Part shown: in pieces, positions 12,206 through 24,793 of the stretch
How positions within the stretch are numbered: the first letter of the stretch is position 1
Layout of the letters: each line of letters starts with the position of its first letter
Source of the DNA: Cryptomeria japonica
Lineage: Eukaryota > Streptophyta > Pinopsida > Cupressales > Cupressaceae
NCBI RefSeq assembly: GCF_030272615.1
Contig: NC_081408.1
Location: 336,998,793-337,062,792, forward strand
Length of the DNA stretch: 64,000 nt
Direction: 5' to 3'
Translations under genes and position numbers: made by a program
The notes under the pieces: model-generated
Told to the model about the DNA's origin: nothing
Seen by the model: only the letters and a program-made list of their open reading frames with translations
Databases searched by the model: none

Positions 12206-13224
12206 AGGAAACCAAAATTGCAGCATTAGTAATAATGGTTAGGTAATGATAAATTAGTAGTGGTAAACTGCACTCAGTGTACTCCCCCTTACGAAGAAAT
12301 GCCCAGTGGTATTTTTTTGCACATGGGTCTCCTTTCTTTGCAATTAATACCAATGTACATGTGGTAAAATGACATTAGTTTGATGACTATTGGGTCATCT
12401 TAGGATGACTTAATAGATATGCTGGTCAAGCCCAACAAAATTAAAAAGCATAAAATATTAAAATTACAACTGCTAACTTCCATTAGTGTGTCTGTTTTAT
12501 GATAGACTGGACTTTAGTCATCGATGGAGCCAACATATGAGATCAGAATTGTCTTAAAAGCAGTGCAACTGCGAACTTAAACGTGAACTAACATATTAAA
12601 AAAAACATTTTTTATTCTTATTAGGACAGTCCAATACAAGATTCAAAAAGGTAAAAGGATGTCATTTCCATTTATCTAAAGTGGAAGGAAAACCTTATCC
12701 AGTATTTGTTGACATGAACACAAACTTTTATGACTTGCCTTATGGCCAAAGTCCATTTCCGTAGTCTACACTAAGCAGGTTTTCATTTACATCATCCTAG
12801 ATTATTATGATACCATGTAATATCGTAGTGTTATAAACATATTCAATGTGTGCAACTCTTCTTCTATTCTAAAACTATAGGTAAGCCTGTCTCCCTATGG
12901 TTCAGTGCTGAGCGGGCACTTACTACAGCCAAATCCGGGTAACACTTTTGTGGTCATGGTGTCTGCAAAAATCTGTTGAAATTTCAATTTGTAACTATTT
13001 GGAGAAAATCCTCTAGTAGCAAAAGTCAATGGAAAATCTATGCAACTCTATATCCATCACAATATGATATTATTCTTATCTTTCGATAAAAGTCCGGTGA
13101 GGTTTATCCTATTGAAGAAGTGTATTGAGAATTGTTATGAGGCGTATGTCTCTACTCATGTTTTTCATAAACTACTGAATGTGGTCATCAAGTATTGTTA
13201 GTCCACCTATCTCCATTAAGAAAC

Positions 13225-13440
13225 TGATGTAATATGGGGAGGTTTTAGGAATATTACATCATTAATTTTGTTTTAGTTTGTTCAAATATTGTATATTGTG
13301 TAGGAAAATATATTGGTTGTACGAATATTTGTTTGTATTGAGTTCTTAAAGCATCTTATCTATATAAAGTAGTTATATGAGGTATAATATAGGAGATGAA
13401 ACTTCTAATAATATATAATATGTATTGAATGAATAATAAG
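13225..13440 (+). other. LTR-like segment with a TATA box
   Basis: The stretch begins near TGTAATATGGGGAGG and has a TATA-box-like CTATATAAAG near 13360, which recalls the small LTRs of copia elements. There is no partner LTR and no primer site that I can support. It may be a solo or partial copia LTR. Confidence 0.25.
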
Positions 13441-13563
13441 ATAGAAGCATAGGTTATCCTATGTATGATCATGTGCACCTTCTGTAAGCTCACCTCAAAT
13501 CTCTAAAATGACTATTACCCATCACCATGCATGCCAAAAATGTTTAAATTTGATGGTATGTAT

Positions 13564-16500
13564 CATAGATGTAAAAATCACCAAAATATCGGGCAAATTG
13601 CGATTTATCGCAAGTCATTTGCCAAAACAATTTAATCGCTATTTAAATCGCATGCGATTTATTCAAAAAAAATCGCGATTCTTAGTCGTAAAAAATCGCA
13701 ATTAAAACCTAGAAACTCGGCATAAAAAAAAAAAGAGTTTTAAAAAAAGGCCGCGAACCCTAAAATGTAAAAAAGGGTTGCGCGAAATGATGAAAAAAAG
13801 GTTTTCTTTTGGCTAATAGAAACTCGCGACTACGGCTCTGCGACTTCCCTCTTCCCTGACAGTCGATACCTGACATCCCTTACAGTCGTCGAAATTGACA
13901 CTTCCAGGTTTGGCTCGATTTAGCTTAACGTAGTGAAGTGAAGTTGAACAAATATTACTTCGCTAATGAGGGTTGTGTCCCAAATTTTCTGATGACGCCA
14001 TGTCTTCTGAAGTTTTGATAAATGTTCGCTACATTCTTTGTGGAGGGGATATGGATTACTGTGTAACTATATATCACACAGTTGTGTAATATTTTGCTCG
14101 AAGTCTGTTTAGCTATATTTTACAGAATTTAAAAAAAATGATATATCATTATCATATATTAGTTTGCAATCAATTAAAATGAAAATTAGGTAATTTGTGA
14201 ACAATAAAATCTCCTTCCCTTGTATGCTGAAGGAGATATATTCAAAACACAATCAATGTAAAACAGTAAACACTAAACACAATCAAAAGTTCAAAACCTT
14301 GTAAACAGTATACTATAATTAGTAATTACACAACTCTTGTTTCACATAACCTTCGATTTATATTACATGATTTACAGTAAACCTTGTGATTTATAATTTT
14401 ATATTACACAACAGTAAACCTTGTAAATCATGCAATATAACTCATGTTTCACATTTTCATTTCCTTTTTTCTTCAAGAACATAAGATTAAAAATTTATGC
14501 TAGAAGTTAGACCCAAAGCCACAATTTAAGAAGCAATGCCTATGAAATACACCAAGTATCCAGGGATAAAGGTGAACAGTGAAAATGTAGGAATAATTGT
14601 CTTTTGAAGATGTAAATTTATAATTGTTGTTAAAAACAAACTAAAATAGATTGTTTGCCAGTTTCTTCTCAATAATTGTATATTTCGGAATGTCTGTAAT
14701 GTGTAGAGTCTAGACTTTTCATGCCATTCCAATATCAACTAAAGAAATACCAGCATTTGTTTCTTAATGGCATATATTGATCCATGTTTGGTCTCTTTTG
14801 CTAGGTTTCTTTCGAATTTTTATAAAAGACAATGACTTCTACAACTAGAGGTGGTGGTAGAAAGAGGGATCCTATGTGGAAACATGGCACACCAGGTGTA
14901 GTGGCAAGAGAGGTTATTTGTAACTATTGCAGGAAAACTATGACCGATGGAATATACCGACTCAAAATTCACCTTGCACAGATCAGTGGACAAAATATTA
15001 CAGTATGTGACAATTGTCCTGAAGAGGTTCAAAGGGAGGCAAAAGCAAAAATTTCAGAATTTGAGCAAAAGGGCGCAGAAAAAAAGAGGACAGCAAAGGC
15101 AATGACAGCCCCAACGAGGAATATCAGTCCTACAGAGTCAGAAAATATTAGCGTGGGCAGCAATATATCCAGCTTTTTCATTCCTCGTAACACTCCTGGT
15201 GCACAACCTGGATTGTTAGGTACTTCATGGAATAAGGAAGTGCATCAACAGACAAGAGCAGCAATGGCTAGATTTTTGTTTTACAACAATATTTCATTTA
15301 GTATTATTGAGAGTCCATATTGGGAGCAAATGGTCAGTGGATTGACCATTTCTGGTAAGGGGTTCAAGTCCCCAAGTTGTTATGAGTTGAGTGGGCCATT
15401 ATTGCAGGATGAGGTCCAAAACACACATCAACTGGTGGAACAACAAAGGAGGAATTGGGAAAAGAATGGCTGCACCATTTTATCTGATGGGTGGACGGAT
15501 AGTAGGAATAGGACACTCATAAACTTTCTAGTTGCTTCAGGGGGACAAGTGGTTTTTTTTAAGTCGATTGATGCCTCAGATCAAGTGAAGAATGCAGAAA
15601 CCTTGTGCAACATGTTGGATGAGGTGGTGACCGAAGTGGGAGTGCAGAATGTTGTTCAAGTTGTGACCGATAATGCAGGTGCATATGTGGCAGTCGGTAA
15701 AGTTCTACAGGCTAGGCATCTATCATTATTTTGGAGCCCTTGTGCTTCTCATTGCCTTGATTTACTCCTCGGGGACATAGGGAAACTTAGTTGGGTGAAG
15801 AATGTGGTTGAAGATGGAAGAGAAATCACAAAGTACATCTACAACCACACATGGATCTTGGAGCTTATGAGACAACACACTGATGGTAAGGATCTTGTGC
15901 GTTCAGGAGTCACACGTTTTGCCACAAATTTCCTCAACTTACGGAGCATATTACGTGCATTGCCCAACCTGAAGAGGATGTTTGTGAGTGAAAGATGGTT
16001 TCAAAGCCCTTGTTGTAGGAAGCCTGAAGTAGAGAAGGTCATGAAGGTCGTTTTTGATGATAGATTTGCCAAATTCATGGAGGAGATCATCAATGTAAGT
16101 GTTCAAAGTTCAAATTTCAATTGATGATATATTTTTTAATTTTCTAATATTACACATTGTTGATTTTTGTTAAATTTGTCATGTCTAGTTGTCAGAGTCG
16201 TTGGTGAGGGTTCTACAGATGGTGGATGGGGATAAAAACCCCATAGGGTATCTATATGAGGCCATGGATAAGGCCAAAGAGGCAAGTCAACACTTGTATA
16301 GGTCAGACAGGACCAAATATGAACCCATATGGTGCACAATTGATCAAAGGTGGAACTGACAACTCCACCAACATATCCATGCTGTTGCCTACTATTTGAA
16401 CCCCAAGTTCTTTTACTCCCATAGTTTCAAAATAGATGAGGAGGTTCAACTTGGCCTTGACACATGTATTCAGAGGTTGGTTCCTGATGAAAATATTCAA

Positions 16501-17625
16501 GACCTCATTGTTGATGAGTTGTAGAGGTACAAGAAGGAAGATGGGCCATTGTTTTCTTCACCTATTGGTATTCGTAAGAGAGACACCTTGCTGCCAGGTA
16601 AAAAAAAATGTGCTCTTAAATCTATTTTACCATTTATTTCAATCTTTAAGTTTATAAAAATCTTTACCGAGTTATAAATGTCAATTTGTATGCTTGCATA
16701 TCTGTGGTGGGAAGATTATGGTGCCACAACGCCTAATCTCCAAAAGCTTGCAATCCGCATATTATCTCAACCTTGTAGTGCTTCTGGTTGTGAGTGCAAC
16801 TGGAGTGTCTTTGAGGCCATTCACACAAAAAAGCGCAATAGGTTGACTCAAAAGCACTTGAATGACCTTGTATATGTGCGGTACAACCTTCGACTGCATG
16901 AAAGGAGGGTACAAGGGAACAATTCATATGACGCACTTGACATTGATGAGATTGATCCTTACACAGTGGATTGGATTGTTGAACCTGATGGTGTTGCTGG
17001 TGATATTGATGTGGATGCATTTATCACTGATGCTCAGTTAGATGAGATGGAGAGGGAGGCAGCTGAATGGGCGGCAAAGGTGACAGAACGTGAGGAGGCG
17101 GAAGATGAGTTTGTTGATCCAGAAGAGGCAGATTCATCACCGGTTGAGGATATTGCAGTAGCAGCAGCAGCTGCAACACCATCTACTTCAACACCCACTC
17201 AGCGGCAACAAAGTTTTTTGAGCTTTAGTCGCAAACGCAATCTATGATTTCCAGTTTTCAATGATATGAAACCATGAACTTAATATGTATTCAGACTTCA
17301 CTGATTTGTTTTGTCGTCTAGGCTCTACAATATGGATTTGACTCAATCGTATTTACTATTTAGAACTTGAACTTGTTTTTTTGGTATATCATTTTGCTAT
17401 ATGCCATATGGTATGTATTTGACTCAAAGTATCAAACTATGATTTATATATGATGGAAACCACTAATATGCTATTGTGTTCTATAAATTTAGTGTATACA
17501 TGTGTTTTTTTAGAATATTTTAAAAAATTATATATTTTCAAATGTTTGATAATTTTGCCGATTTCCAATTTTTTTTAAAATTTCGGCCAAAAGATTTATT
17601 GCCGATTAAGATATTTACATCTTTG
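13564..17625 (+). mobile_element. Full-length hAT transposon with TIRs and 8-bp TSD
   Basis: The 8-bp direct repeat GTATGTAT at 13556-13563 and 17626-17633 flanks the element exactly. The terminal inverted repeats are CATAGATGTAAAAATC on the left and CAAAGATGTAAATATC on the inverted right, 14 of 16 identical. The subterminal left region (13580-13710) carries many ATCGC/GCGAT words, and the right subterminal region carries GCCGAT words. Size is 4062 bp, within the range of autonomous plant hAT elements. The transposase gene inside is broken, so the copy is inactive, but its ends look intact and might still be mobilised in trans. Confidence 0.92.
14832..17247 (+). pseudogene. hAT transposase, BED / DUF659 / hATC, inactivated
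   Basis: This encoded a cut-and-paste hAT transposase. Exon 1 (14832-16094) starts with a BED zinc finger: WKHG at residues 16-19, Cys30, Cys33, His47. The DUF659/RNase-H-like core follows, with the motif LSDGWTDSRNRTLINF and later VVTDNAGAYVAVGK and WSPCASHCLDLLL. A GT-AG intron fits at 16095-16188 (donor GTAAGT, acceptor TGTCTAG) and keeps phase 0. Exon 2 (16189 to about 16597) reads on but has two in-frame stops, TGA at 16357-16359 and TAG at 16522-16524. Both are explained by C-to-T changes (CGA and CAG). The hATC dimerisation region is open at 16678-17247 (WWEDYG, then SASGCECNWSVFEAIH) and ends in an acidic, Ala-rich tail. No good acceptor joins exon 2 to this part in frame. A start at the first Met is natural because it directly precedes the BED finger. 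Confidence 0.9.
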
Positions 17626-17633
17626 GTATGTAT

Positions 17634-18044
17634 TGAAAGGATTCATCCCTAGGTCATTAACGACTGCAAGAGCATCTGGGTGGACTGGTAATCATCATCA
17701 ACCAAAAACATTTTCACATTGGAGATGGCATACTGTTACACACTTCTAAATAAATGTGAAGATGCAAACCAAAATAGAGGGCACAAAGAAGGATTGTACT
17801 AGAACTATTCACCATCAATGTGTTTGAATGGAAAATTGTTTTGTTCAAATAAAGAAATTGTGACACTTTATGCACTGAGTGCAAAATGATTATGAAGGGA
17901 TATGTTTTGTTGTGTCAAATAAGATTTAAAGGTTTTGTGTGCAGTGAGCTATCACAATATAATCAAATACCTAGCATGTAGAATCAAAAAACATATGTTA
18001 TAGAAAATCTATGTTTAGATTAGACACCTTTGCAATAATGTCTT
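17634..18044. other. Non-coding stretch between hAT element and LINE
   Basis: No gene is seen. Read on the minus strand it lies downstream of the LINE RNase H region and may include that element's 3' tail. I could not locate a poly(A) end or a target duplication. Confidence 0.4.
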
Positions 18045-20383
18045 AGATGGATGGTGTGTCAATGAGATCAATATGATCAAATATTTGTAGGCCTTCATCC
18101 TTTTCACTTCCTTCCTTTGCCAACCAATCTGTTGGTTGATCAGGTTCCTTATAACAATGGGTCAGCGCATAATAATGAAATTTTGATAGGAAAGTCCAAG
18201 ATTCATTTAAGATATAGTCAATTCCTTAGTTTCCTCCATTTCTAATACTTAAAGAATCTCCCTCAATTTGAAGACAATCAATTTCAATGTTGAAAGCTAA
18301 TTTCAAACCATAAAGCAAGGCTTGTGCTTCTACAAAATTATTAGTGCCATCAAGGAGTTTAGTAGCACTACCTTTTATAATGAGACCTTTGTCATCCTGG
18401 ATAACACATTGGGCTCTTGAGCTTCCTAAGTAACCCTTTGAAACTCCGTCAAAAGTTTACCTTATACATACCTTCATATGGAGGAGACCATGCAAATTGT
18501 TTTCTATTGAATTTGATGTGATTATTAGTGAATAAGTTGCCTTGGAAGGGAAGAAATGGTTGTTTTCACTTTGTAGAATTGTTGAATGCCAAGTGGAGTT
18601 GGATGAGCCAACTTGCTTGGATCTGAAAACAAATGCATTAACTTCTAATATGGTTTTTTTCAATTTTCACAAATACTACTAACTCCAAGGTGTTTCTCTT
18701 TTTTTGAATATTCTTGTATTGCTATCCCACTAAATATTCGGTATCACCAATGAAGGATAAACTTTCCAAAGTGATGCAAAGAGAGATTTGGAATAGAGAA
18801 TTGGCCATCTAGAGAAAAGTTCCCACAATGTGTTTGGCAAAGGTGATATCCATTCTAATTTTTGTTGAAGCCATTTCCAAAAACATTTTGAGAAATTACA
18901 ATTTAGAAGTAAATGATCTATGGTTTCTTCTACAACTCCACATATGGCACACTTAAAATCGTTTTAAGATGCCCAATTTGACCAATCTTGAGCTAGTTGA
19001 AATTCTATTTTTTTCAAAGCTATCCAATAGAAAAGAACATCTTTTGGAAGAAGAGAACCATTCCAACATAAATTATAAGCTCCATTTTTAAGAGAATTTT
19101 GACTTGAAACATCAATAATAGATACCTTTGTTTGATTCATCTGTGAAGAAAGTAATCTTGCTTGATAAAATTTTATCAAGGTGATATATATATATATATA
19201 TATATATGATCTTGAGAGAATGAAAGATCCCCAAAATTATTCTAAACTATTGGCTTGAAGATATTATTATTGAATGTCTCAAAATAGTCTTTAACTTTGA
19301 CTCCTCATTCATATTTTAAGAATCGTTTTAATTCTATGAGTTCAAAAATATTTGCCAATGGCAGGAAACCGTTCCAAGAGTCTTCCCATTATGAGTAGTT
19401 CAAGAGATATAGGGAAGCATTACAATTTTTGAACCTATATTTGGATCTACTATAGTGAGAATTCTTGCACAGTCTAGTATACAAGGTATTTGGCTTGCAA
19501 TAACCTACACTATTTTGAATGTTGCTTTTGAGAATAAACCCCAAGCCATTTTTGCTCCTAGAAAGTGATTTTAGGCTTCTATGTTATAGATACTAGCTCC
19601 TAGAAAGAGATTTTGGGCTTCTATGTTATAGATGCTAGCTTGCCCATCATTCTTTTCTTTGTATAATACCTCTTTCTTAATGTTTTTCAATATTTGCCAT
19701 AATTAGTTTACACATATTGATTACTAGCATGATTTAGTTTGGAATTGTTCAAAGTGTTGCCTTGATCATCCTTATTTTTTAACACTAGGGAAACCCATCT
19801 TCCTTTCAAGGACGATATTCTATTCTAAATACCAATTAAAAATTTGTTTCAAAGAGAATTTTCATTTGCTCCTAAAAAATAAAATCTAAGTACTGACATG
19901 GAAGATTGCCTTATTTAAAACACATAATCTAGAGGATTCAATTTGAAATCAAAGATAACAAATTGAAAAAGATCTTTGACTTAGCTAAATTTACTTGATG
20001 TCCTAGAACTAAAGTATATTTTGATAAAATTCATTTGATTGTGTTTTCCACTACTAAAGATGCTTTACCAAAAGTAAAGTACCTTCTAGAAATAACTAAT
20101 GAGTTTTGTAATATTGGTTTTAAGAATTGATAATCCTTTCTTGATATCATTTCAATGATAAGTAGATACAATTCAATGGATAGCTTTTGGTAGAATGAAA
20201 AATAAAAAAGGAGATGAGGAATCTTCTTGTCTAACACCTTGGGTAGAATTAAAGAAATATGAAGGAGCTCCATTTACTAGAACTAAAAAATTCGTTCCTA
20301 AAAGGCAAGATAGAATCTACTTGCATCATTTAGGATAGAACCCAAACTATCTAAGAAGTTTCATTAGAAAATGTCAATCTAGT
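18045..20383 (-). mobile_element. LINE (L1-type) 3' portion: RT, zinc-binding and RNase H regions, degenerate
   Basis: Read on the minus strand, this is the downstream part of a non-LTR retrotransposon. Near 20290-20160 the RT fingers/palm region reads NGAPSYFFNSTQGVRQED and then SSPFLFFILPKAIHWI, typical of plant L1-type RT. Near 18965-18860 is a zinc-binding RT tail with CAICGVVEETIDHLLLNC. Near 18450-18070 is an RNase H domain with GTNNFVEAQALLYGLKLAF and then LQIEGDSL. Domain order RT, zf-RVT, RNase H is the usual one for plant L1 elements with RNase H. Many stops and frameshifts are present. At its upstream (right) end the RT is cut at 20383 by insertion of element C. The missing part resumes at 38641. 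Confidence 0.85.
19183..19208. repeat. (TA)n microsatellite
   Basis: About 13 TA units inside the degenerate LINE, between the RT and zinc-binding regions. Confidence 0.9.
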
Positions 20384-21817
20384 TGATGCACGTCAAAAAG
20401 GGGGCACAAGGCACAAAAACAAGTTCAAATGTTAGTAGATTAGTTACAACTAAAACGAAATACAAATGAACCTAAAAACCTTAGCATGCATATCAAGAGA
20501 GATATAAAGCACACAATAAGAAGCATACATAAACAAAAAAGAGAATGAAGACCCCCCAAGATGCTCCCCAAAATGTTCATAGATGCTCCTCCCTTGTTCC
20601 TTTCCTCTCCAAGTCCCACATGAGTGTAGCTCTTAGCTTATGCACTATCCATGGATGTCATATGAAGATTCAAGATTGTTGTGAAAATGAAAACAAATGC
20701 TTATGCAAGTGTGAATGATTTACTATGAGAAAGCACCTAATTAGCCTATGTGAATCTTAGTCTAATAACAGTGCAAAAAAAATTTCTAATGCTCTCTAAA
20801 ATGACTATAAGTTTGATGCATAAAAGACTTCTGATCTTAAAAATGAGGAATGAGAGCTCTATTTATAGCGTAAATAGGGCAATGGATGGTCAAGATTGAG
20901 TAATCTTAACAAGGCTCAGGGTTGAAAGTTAATCAATCCATGTGATGGCTTTCAACCCAATCCCATGATGACAAGCGTCAACATGAGATGGCTTGAGAGG
21001 AGAGGGAAGAAACATTAAATGTTTGAGATGACATGAAGGTTACCCTAGGAGGGTTTGGTTAGGCTTGAGTTAGTGAATAAAGCTTTTATCCAATAAATAA
21101 TGTCTTTATCCAATGGATAAACTCGTGCAAGAGTGAATGGGGATAACCATGGTCAAAGCAATGAATGCTTGAAGAGACCCATGAGTTAAATGGGGGTTGA
21201 GTTACAGGGGGAGCCTCTAACCATGTGGGTGAGTTGAGTTAACCATTAATGGTTATGTAAGAGCCATAAATGGTCTGGAAGACTTTGGGGGTTAGCTTGT
21301 TGAAGGATAAAAAGCCTTTAATGCATTTCAAAGACTTTAGAGGCTTTGAGAAGTGACTTCTCTTTCCTTAGGAATGTGACAATAATTAGGGAGGGGGGTT
21401 AGGCTAATTAAAATGGATTAAAAGAATCTAGAAAGGGTTTAGGAGGGTTTAGAAGGGGATTAGAAGAGTCTAGAAGGGGATTAGGAGGCAAGTGGGTTTG
21501 GTGGGCGAGAAAAAATAGGATTTTAATTAAAATAAAATTCATTTATTTCAACTAAAATTGTGCAACTTGCATTTGTAGGAGAATGCAAATTGGAGGGTTT
21601 TAGAGAGTTTTTAAATAAATATTTAAATGAAAAAAGGGGGTTAATTTAAACAAATATACTTTATTCATTTAATTAATTGTTTGAGTATAGTTTAATGAAT
21701 TATTTCAAATAATTTATTTAATTAATAGAAGAAGAGGTTTAAGATTGATTAATTAAATATTAATTTAAATAACTGTTGATTGATGGTTTAAATAATCAAA
21801 TAAATACTAAATATTCA
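20384..21817 (-). repeat. 3' LTR of element C, with altered outer edge towards the PPT
   Basis: This matches the 37197-38635 LTR along nearly its full length, including GTCAAAAAGGGGGCACAAG near its left end. It stops matching at 21817, where the partner continues with about 36 more bases to its TGTCTACA end. Here GAAAG repeats and about 60 unrelated bases follow instead. A small rearrangement therefore removed the LTR start next to the polypurine tract. Confidence 0.88.
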
Positions 21818-21880
21818 AAGAAAGAAAGAAAGATAGGTATGAGAAATATGCCCCATAAATGTTAATTTAGTGGGTGGTAT

Positions 21881-21893
21881 GCCCCCTCTAAAG
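21881..21893 (-). promoter_or_regulatory. Polypurine tract of element C
   Basis: On the minus strand the sequence reads CTTTAGAGGGGGCA, a purine-rich run next to the 3' LTR in the place where plus-strand DNA synthesis is primed. Element B has the similar AAAGAGGGGCAAAA directly against its 3' LTR. Here about 60 rearranged bases lie between the tract and the recognisable LTR. Confidence 0.6.
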
Positions 21894-22168
21894 ATGGGCC
21901 GAAATTTTTTGAAAAAATTGGGCGATCTCTCGAAAAAGAGAAGGAAGTTGGGGGCAGGTAGAATAGAAGAAATTAGAAATAATGGTGAAAGAATGGGAGC
22001 CTTATGAAGTTCACAAGGACCACGACGGTGAGCGGGGTGAAGTAGGGTTAGGGATGGGGGATGTATATTTGGAGGGGAAGGGGTAAAACTATCTCATTTT
22101 CACCTATCTCCCTGACAGTTTGGAGCTCTGATAGTGACCTTTAGGCGAAGGAGTGAGCAGCAGTCATC

Positions 22169-24793
22169 ATGGTCGTGCCTATAGCACATCACCGGCTAGA
22201 GCGGATCTGCCGATACCAGTGGCCAGAGGACTACAGAGTGTCGGTACGCAAATGGTGAATTTTGCTTTTGATGCATTTTTATCATGTTTTTTCAAGCGTC
22301 AAAGTCCAAGGAAGACAATAGCCCTAAACCTGTGTTTTAGCGCTTTTGTCGCCTAAAGTAGCGCTATGGTTCCACAATGGCGCTTTTGCATAGTCGATTT
22401 AGCGCATTTGTCAGTTTAGCGCATTTGTATCATAGTTATAGCGCCCTTGTAGTTTAGCGCTTTTGTGTAGTTGTTGTGGCGTTGTTGCGATAAAATAGTG
22501 CAATTGTATAGTTGATGTAGTGCTATTGTTGTTCTAGCACGTTTGTGCTTTGGTTGTAGTGCTATTGTCAGTAGAGTGGCGCGATTGTGATAGATGCCCT
22601 TGTGTTAGATAAAATATCACTTGATGCTTGTGTTGATTGATTGATTGGTTGTTTTGGTGAATCATAGTAGCCCCATTGAGACTAGGTCATTGTGATAAAT
22701 GTTGTTGTAGTCTAGGATTGCCATAATCGATTACCTGTTGAGACCCGAAGATACTTGATTAAAAAGTATCTGTTGATAGTCTAGGTTGAAACTTAAGAAA
22801 GTTTGTAGCAAAACAACTGATATTTGTTATGTAGAAGGATCTTCCCGTCTTACAGATGCAGGAGCGGCATCCCGCGACACAGGAGCTGTGTGAGCAGTTG
22901 ACTAAGGTGGAGATCGATTGTATATGTGCAGCTAGGTTATATGATATGATGCACCTACCTGTGATTTGAACAAATCGCGAACTACTGACAGCATTGGCTG
23001 AGCAATGGCATAGTGAGACATGCTCCTTTCATTTGGCGATGGGAGAGATGACGATGACACTAGAGAACGTATGGAGGATACTGCATATCCCGATTAGAGG
23101 GGAGCTCGTGACATATGATTGCCACCTGGGGACGACAGTCATATAGAGGATATTTGTCGAGGATATATACATTGAGGACAGCTCCATGGCATGGGAGGAT
23201 ATAGCGGCGCTCTATGAGCCACTACCATTAGTACTAGCAGGTATCGTCGAGGCTTTTCTTTGCCCCGATCGACGTTCGATGGATTGCCCGTTGGGTGGGG
23301 CCAGGTATTAGAGCAGATGGTGATAGAGGGGACCCACTATGCATGGGGGCCATGTGTGTTGGCGCATCTCTACAGGGATTTGCACGAGGCATGGTGACAG
23401 AGGGGACCTGCTATGCATGGGGGCCATGTGTGTTGGCGCATCTCTACAGGGATTTGCACGAGGCAGTCTATCGAGAGAGTAGATCACTAGATGTAGGGAT
23501 CACTCTGTTACATATTTGGGCTTGGGAGCACTTGTCAGTCACATGACTGATATGTTTGAGGTTTAGAGTGATAGATCAGCCCTATGTATGTATGTATGTA
23601 TGGAGGTTTGATGACCTAGCCCCATTTGGGGAAGTTGGAGTTTTGGCGGCAGGCATTAGATGACTTAGATACAGTCATATGGAGGCCTTACACTGATTGT
23701 GAGGATTGGAAGGATGATGGAGAGGCCTTACCATATGTATATGTGACTCAATTTTTTATTGGTCGCACATCCCATATTGTGGAGAGACAGTTTCCAGGGA
23801 GAGTGATGAGACAGTTTGGGTGGAGGCAGAGTATGTCAATGGGTTTGAGGGAGTATGCACGGGTAGTGCAGGAGAGATATCAGTGGGGGTTGGTTTTGCC
23901 CTATGATCAGGTCCTTGCAGAGTTTCAGACATCACAGGCGAGACCATGGAAGATGAGGCCAAAGATTGTAGATGCGGGGGTGATAGAGGAGTACACACAG
24001 TATTGCACTGCTCATTCGATTTCACGGATTTCAGATCTTGCAGAGCCCATACCACCGTTTGAGGATGATAGAGAACCGCGATGAGGGAGGAGGAGGAGGT
24101 AGTGGGGGAGGTGTATTTGGAGGTGGAGGTGGACTTGGAGGTGGAGGTGGTGGAGGAGGATGGTTACAAAGGAAAGGCAGAGGTGGGTAGTCGTTACGAC
24201 TATCACAGGGTCTACTGATACAGGGAGCAGCGAGAGCAAGAGGGAGAGATGTCGGTGGTGGAGAGGGTGGTGATGAGGCAGTGGAGATGGGACAGGGAGC
24301 CGTAGGTGGTGGTGAGGAGCCTATGGAGATGGGGAAGGGAGACCTGCGATATTTTATGATATTACAGTTGCAGACTCACCTGATAGCAACCAAGGCAAAG
24401 CTAGAGGACAAAGATGCAAAGATTGCAGCCAAGGATGTCCAGCTTTTTGCACAGGAGGCTGAGTTGATTGTAATTGTGCAAGAGAGAGATGATCTGGTGG
24501 ATAGAGTGAGGGAGATACAGGATCGAGTTCAAGTTTTGGAGGGAGCACAGTGATAGGGTTTGACTGGGGAGATATTGAGGGAGATGTGGCGGGCAAGGGC
24601 AGAGATTGACTATTGGCGGGGATTATATGAGCAAGTTGTGTTGATTAGTCAATGAGCGATGAGCTACTCCCAAATGTGGCAGGCCATATCAGAGCGGTCT
24701 CAGAGGGGTTAGAGTAGCAGTGGTGTAATGGGTCCTCCTTGGCGAGATGGTGAGGGTGGTGGGGGAGAAGCATCTGGCCAGATTGTCATTTGA
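22169..24793 (+). pseudogene. Antisense plant mobile domain (PMD) gene of element C
   Basis: This gene encodes a PMD-family protein (the family once labelled aminotransferase-like). Known members such as MAIN and MAIL1 act in transposon silencing in plants, but no role is shown for this copy. Exon 1 is 22169-22243 (25 codons, MVVPIAHHRLERICRY at its start), with donor GTACGC. Exon 2 opens at 22856 after TCTTACAG, phase 0. PMD segments include LLTALAEQWHSETCSFHLAM, MTLENVWRILHIPI, WGPCVLAHLYRDLHEAVY, LLHIWAWEHLSVT and RVMRQFGWRQ. After 24084 come a Gly-rich linker and a coiled coil (24360-24550). The gene runs opposite to gag-pol and starts beside the 3' LTR. It is dead: TGA and TAG stops lie in the N-terminal half, a 74-bp tandem duplication (23317-23390 and 23391-23464) shifts the frame, and more stops follow in the tail. 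Confidence 0.85.
22325..22600 (+). repeat. AGCGCT-centred short repeats in the PMD intron
   Basis: Words of the form TAGCGCTTTTGT or TAGCGCATTTGT recur every 15-30 bases, with decay to TAGTGCTATTGT further right. AGCGCT is its own reverse complement, so each unit has a palindromic core. The same family occurs in the opposite orientation in the leader of this element (36830-37110). Confidence 0.8.

Larger units (their letters stand above)
10862..13555. other. AT-rich non-coding stretch
   Basis: No gene is supported along most of this stretch. It contains a possible isolated exon (11277-11368), a 446-bp tandem duplication (11349 to about 12205) and an LTR-like segment near its right end (about 13225-13440), each listed separately. 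The short minus-strand frames at 11352-11582 and 11798-12028 are equivalent positions in the two duplicate copies and carry no domain. Confidence 0.5.

Noticed and set aside
13230-17700. A copia element reading through the hAT insertion
   Set aside because: A short stretch around the hAT target site could be read as a copia gag start, but no primer site or further copia domain supports it.
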